Positions 63,466 to 64,000 of a stretch of DNA of 64,000 nucleotides are shown here, piece by piece. The notes beneath the pieces are model-generated. The model had not been told where the DNA came from and ran no database searches. It saw only the letters and a program-made list of their open reading frames with translations. This DNA comes from Myxococcus dinghuensis (lineage in GTDB: Bacteria; Myxococcota; Myxococcia; Myxococcales; Myxococcaceae). Location of the stretch: contig NZ_JAKCFB010000011.1 of assembly GCF_024198235.1 (NCBI RefSeq), positions 124,001-188,000 of the forward strand, given 5' to 3'. A program made the position numbers and the translations under genes. Position 1 is the stretch's first letter; each line of letters begins with the position of its first letter.

Positions 63466-64000
63466 CAGACCTTCTCCGCGGCCACGCGACCGAAGAGGCC
63501 ACCCGGCTTCACCAGCAACACCAGGATGAGGAAGCCGAAGGCCACCGCGTCACGCCAGGTGCTCGCCGCGTAGCCCACCACGAACTCCTCCACCAGGCCC
63601 AGCACCAGCGCGCCCACCACGGCGCCCGGCACGTGCCCGATGCCGCCAATCACCGCGGCCACGAAGGCCTTGAGGCCCACGTACAGGCCCATCAGCGGGC
63701 TCACCGACGTGTCCTTGATGGCGTAGAGCAGGCCCGCGCCCGCCGCCAGCGCGCTGCTGAGCATGAAGGTCAGCGCGATGACGCGGTCGGTGGGGATGCC
63801 CATCAGCGCCGCCACGCGGTGGTCCCAGGACACCGCGCGCATCGCCCGGCCGAAGCGCGTGCCGAACACCAGGTACTGCAGGCCCACCATCAGCCCCACC
63901 GCGATGAGCAGGCTGATGACCTGCCAGTTCCACACCACCACGTCGCGGTCGCCGATGATGAGCCACTCGGTGGGGGTGATGATTTCGGGGAACGCGCGCG
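63465..64000 (-). CDS. livH: branched-chain amino acid ABC transporter permease LivH (5' part outside window)
   Basis: The last 178 residues of LivH are seen; the gene runs past the right edge. WDHRVAALMGIPTDRVIALTFMLSSALAAGAGLL and GLKAFVAAVIGGIGHVPGAVVG are LivH signatures. First permease of livHMGF, and it precedes livM with a one-base TGATG overlap. The start and the substrate-binding gene lie beyond the window. Confidence 0.93.
   Translation of the reverse strand, partial: RAFPEIITPTEWLIIGDRDVVVWNWQVISLLIAVGLMVGLQYLVFGTRFGRAMRAVSWDHRVAALMGIPTDRVIALTFMLSSALAAGAGLLYAIKDTSVSPLMGLYVGLKAFVAAVIGGIGHVPGAVVGALVLGLVEEFVVGYAASTWRDAVAFGFLILVLLVKPGGLFGRVAAEKV

Overview
The window is GC-rich, densely coded DNA (overlapping genes, many GTG starts, strong third-position G/C bias) from a myxobacterium, most likely family Myxococcaceae. 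Pointers are three secreted proteins with MYXO-CTERM-like tails (Gly-Cys, one hydrophobic helix, Arg-rich end), about ten short-signal lipoproteins, a PATAN/DUF4388 response regulator, a Lys/Ala-rich histone-H1-like tail on a peroxiredoxin, and genes resembling the families I know as MXAN_6640 (putative metalloprotease) and MXAN_6652 (MYXO-CTERM-anchored). This assignment is from recall; no search was run. I see no rRNA, tRNA, CRISPR array, phage or insertion sequence.

Layout. 1-9.5 kb: a tandem pair of zinc-ribbon proteins, DbpA helicase, DUF488 protein, NagZ glycosidase, three lipoproteins, a Bcp-type peroxiredoxin with a basic tail, a NicO-like membrane protein and a response regulator. 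9.5-14.3 kb: a methyltransferase, then a three-gene module (HAD-UbiA fusion, DprE1-like FAD oxidoreductase, DprE2-like SDR) that looks like a polyprenyl-phosphoryl-arabinose pathway. 14.3-26.6 kb: Uma2 nuclease-like protein, an aldo/keto reductase with divergent LysR, a broken alkaline-phosphatase-like gene facing another LysR, RecX, an ECF42-type sigma factor coupled to a YCII/DGPF protein, membrane and metallo-beta-lactamase-fold proteins, and an epimerase divergent from a TetR repressor across a clear inverted repeat.

26.6-31.4 kb: a compact minus-strand biosynthetic operon, type III polyketide synthase > ICMT-type methyltransferase > acyl carrier protein > fatty acyl-AMP ligase > FAD oxidoreductase, with every junction overlapping. 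It is best read as an alkylpyrone or alkylresorcinol lipid pathway with its own fatty-acyl loading. 31.6-35.5 kb: an iron-responsive region centred on a Fur-box-like sequence, with a siderophore-interacting protein on one side and a decayed ABC exporter, an HmuY-like lipoprotein and a putative metalloprotease on the other.

35.5-64 kb: GlgC, the modABC molybdate transporter with a divergent MarR, an HtrA-type protease, several lipoproteins, a TetR/DUF4336 pair, an archaeal-type ProS, two nearly identical class III adenylyl cyclases flanking ydjM-like and thpR genes, a papain-like YiiX-type protein, a MopE-type repeat lipoprotein, Tam methyltransferase, a BNR-repeat protein, and the branched-chain amino-acid transporter livHMGF, whose livH runs off the right edge.
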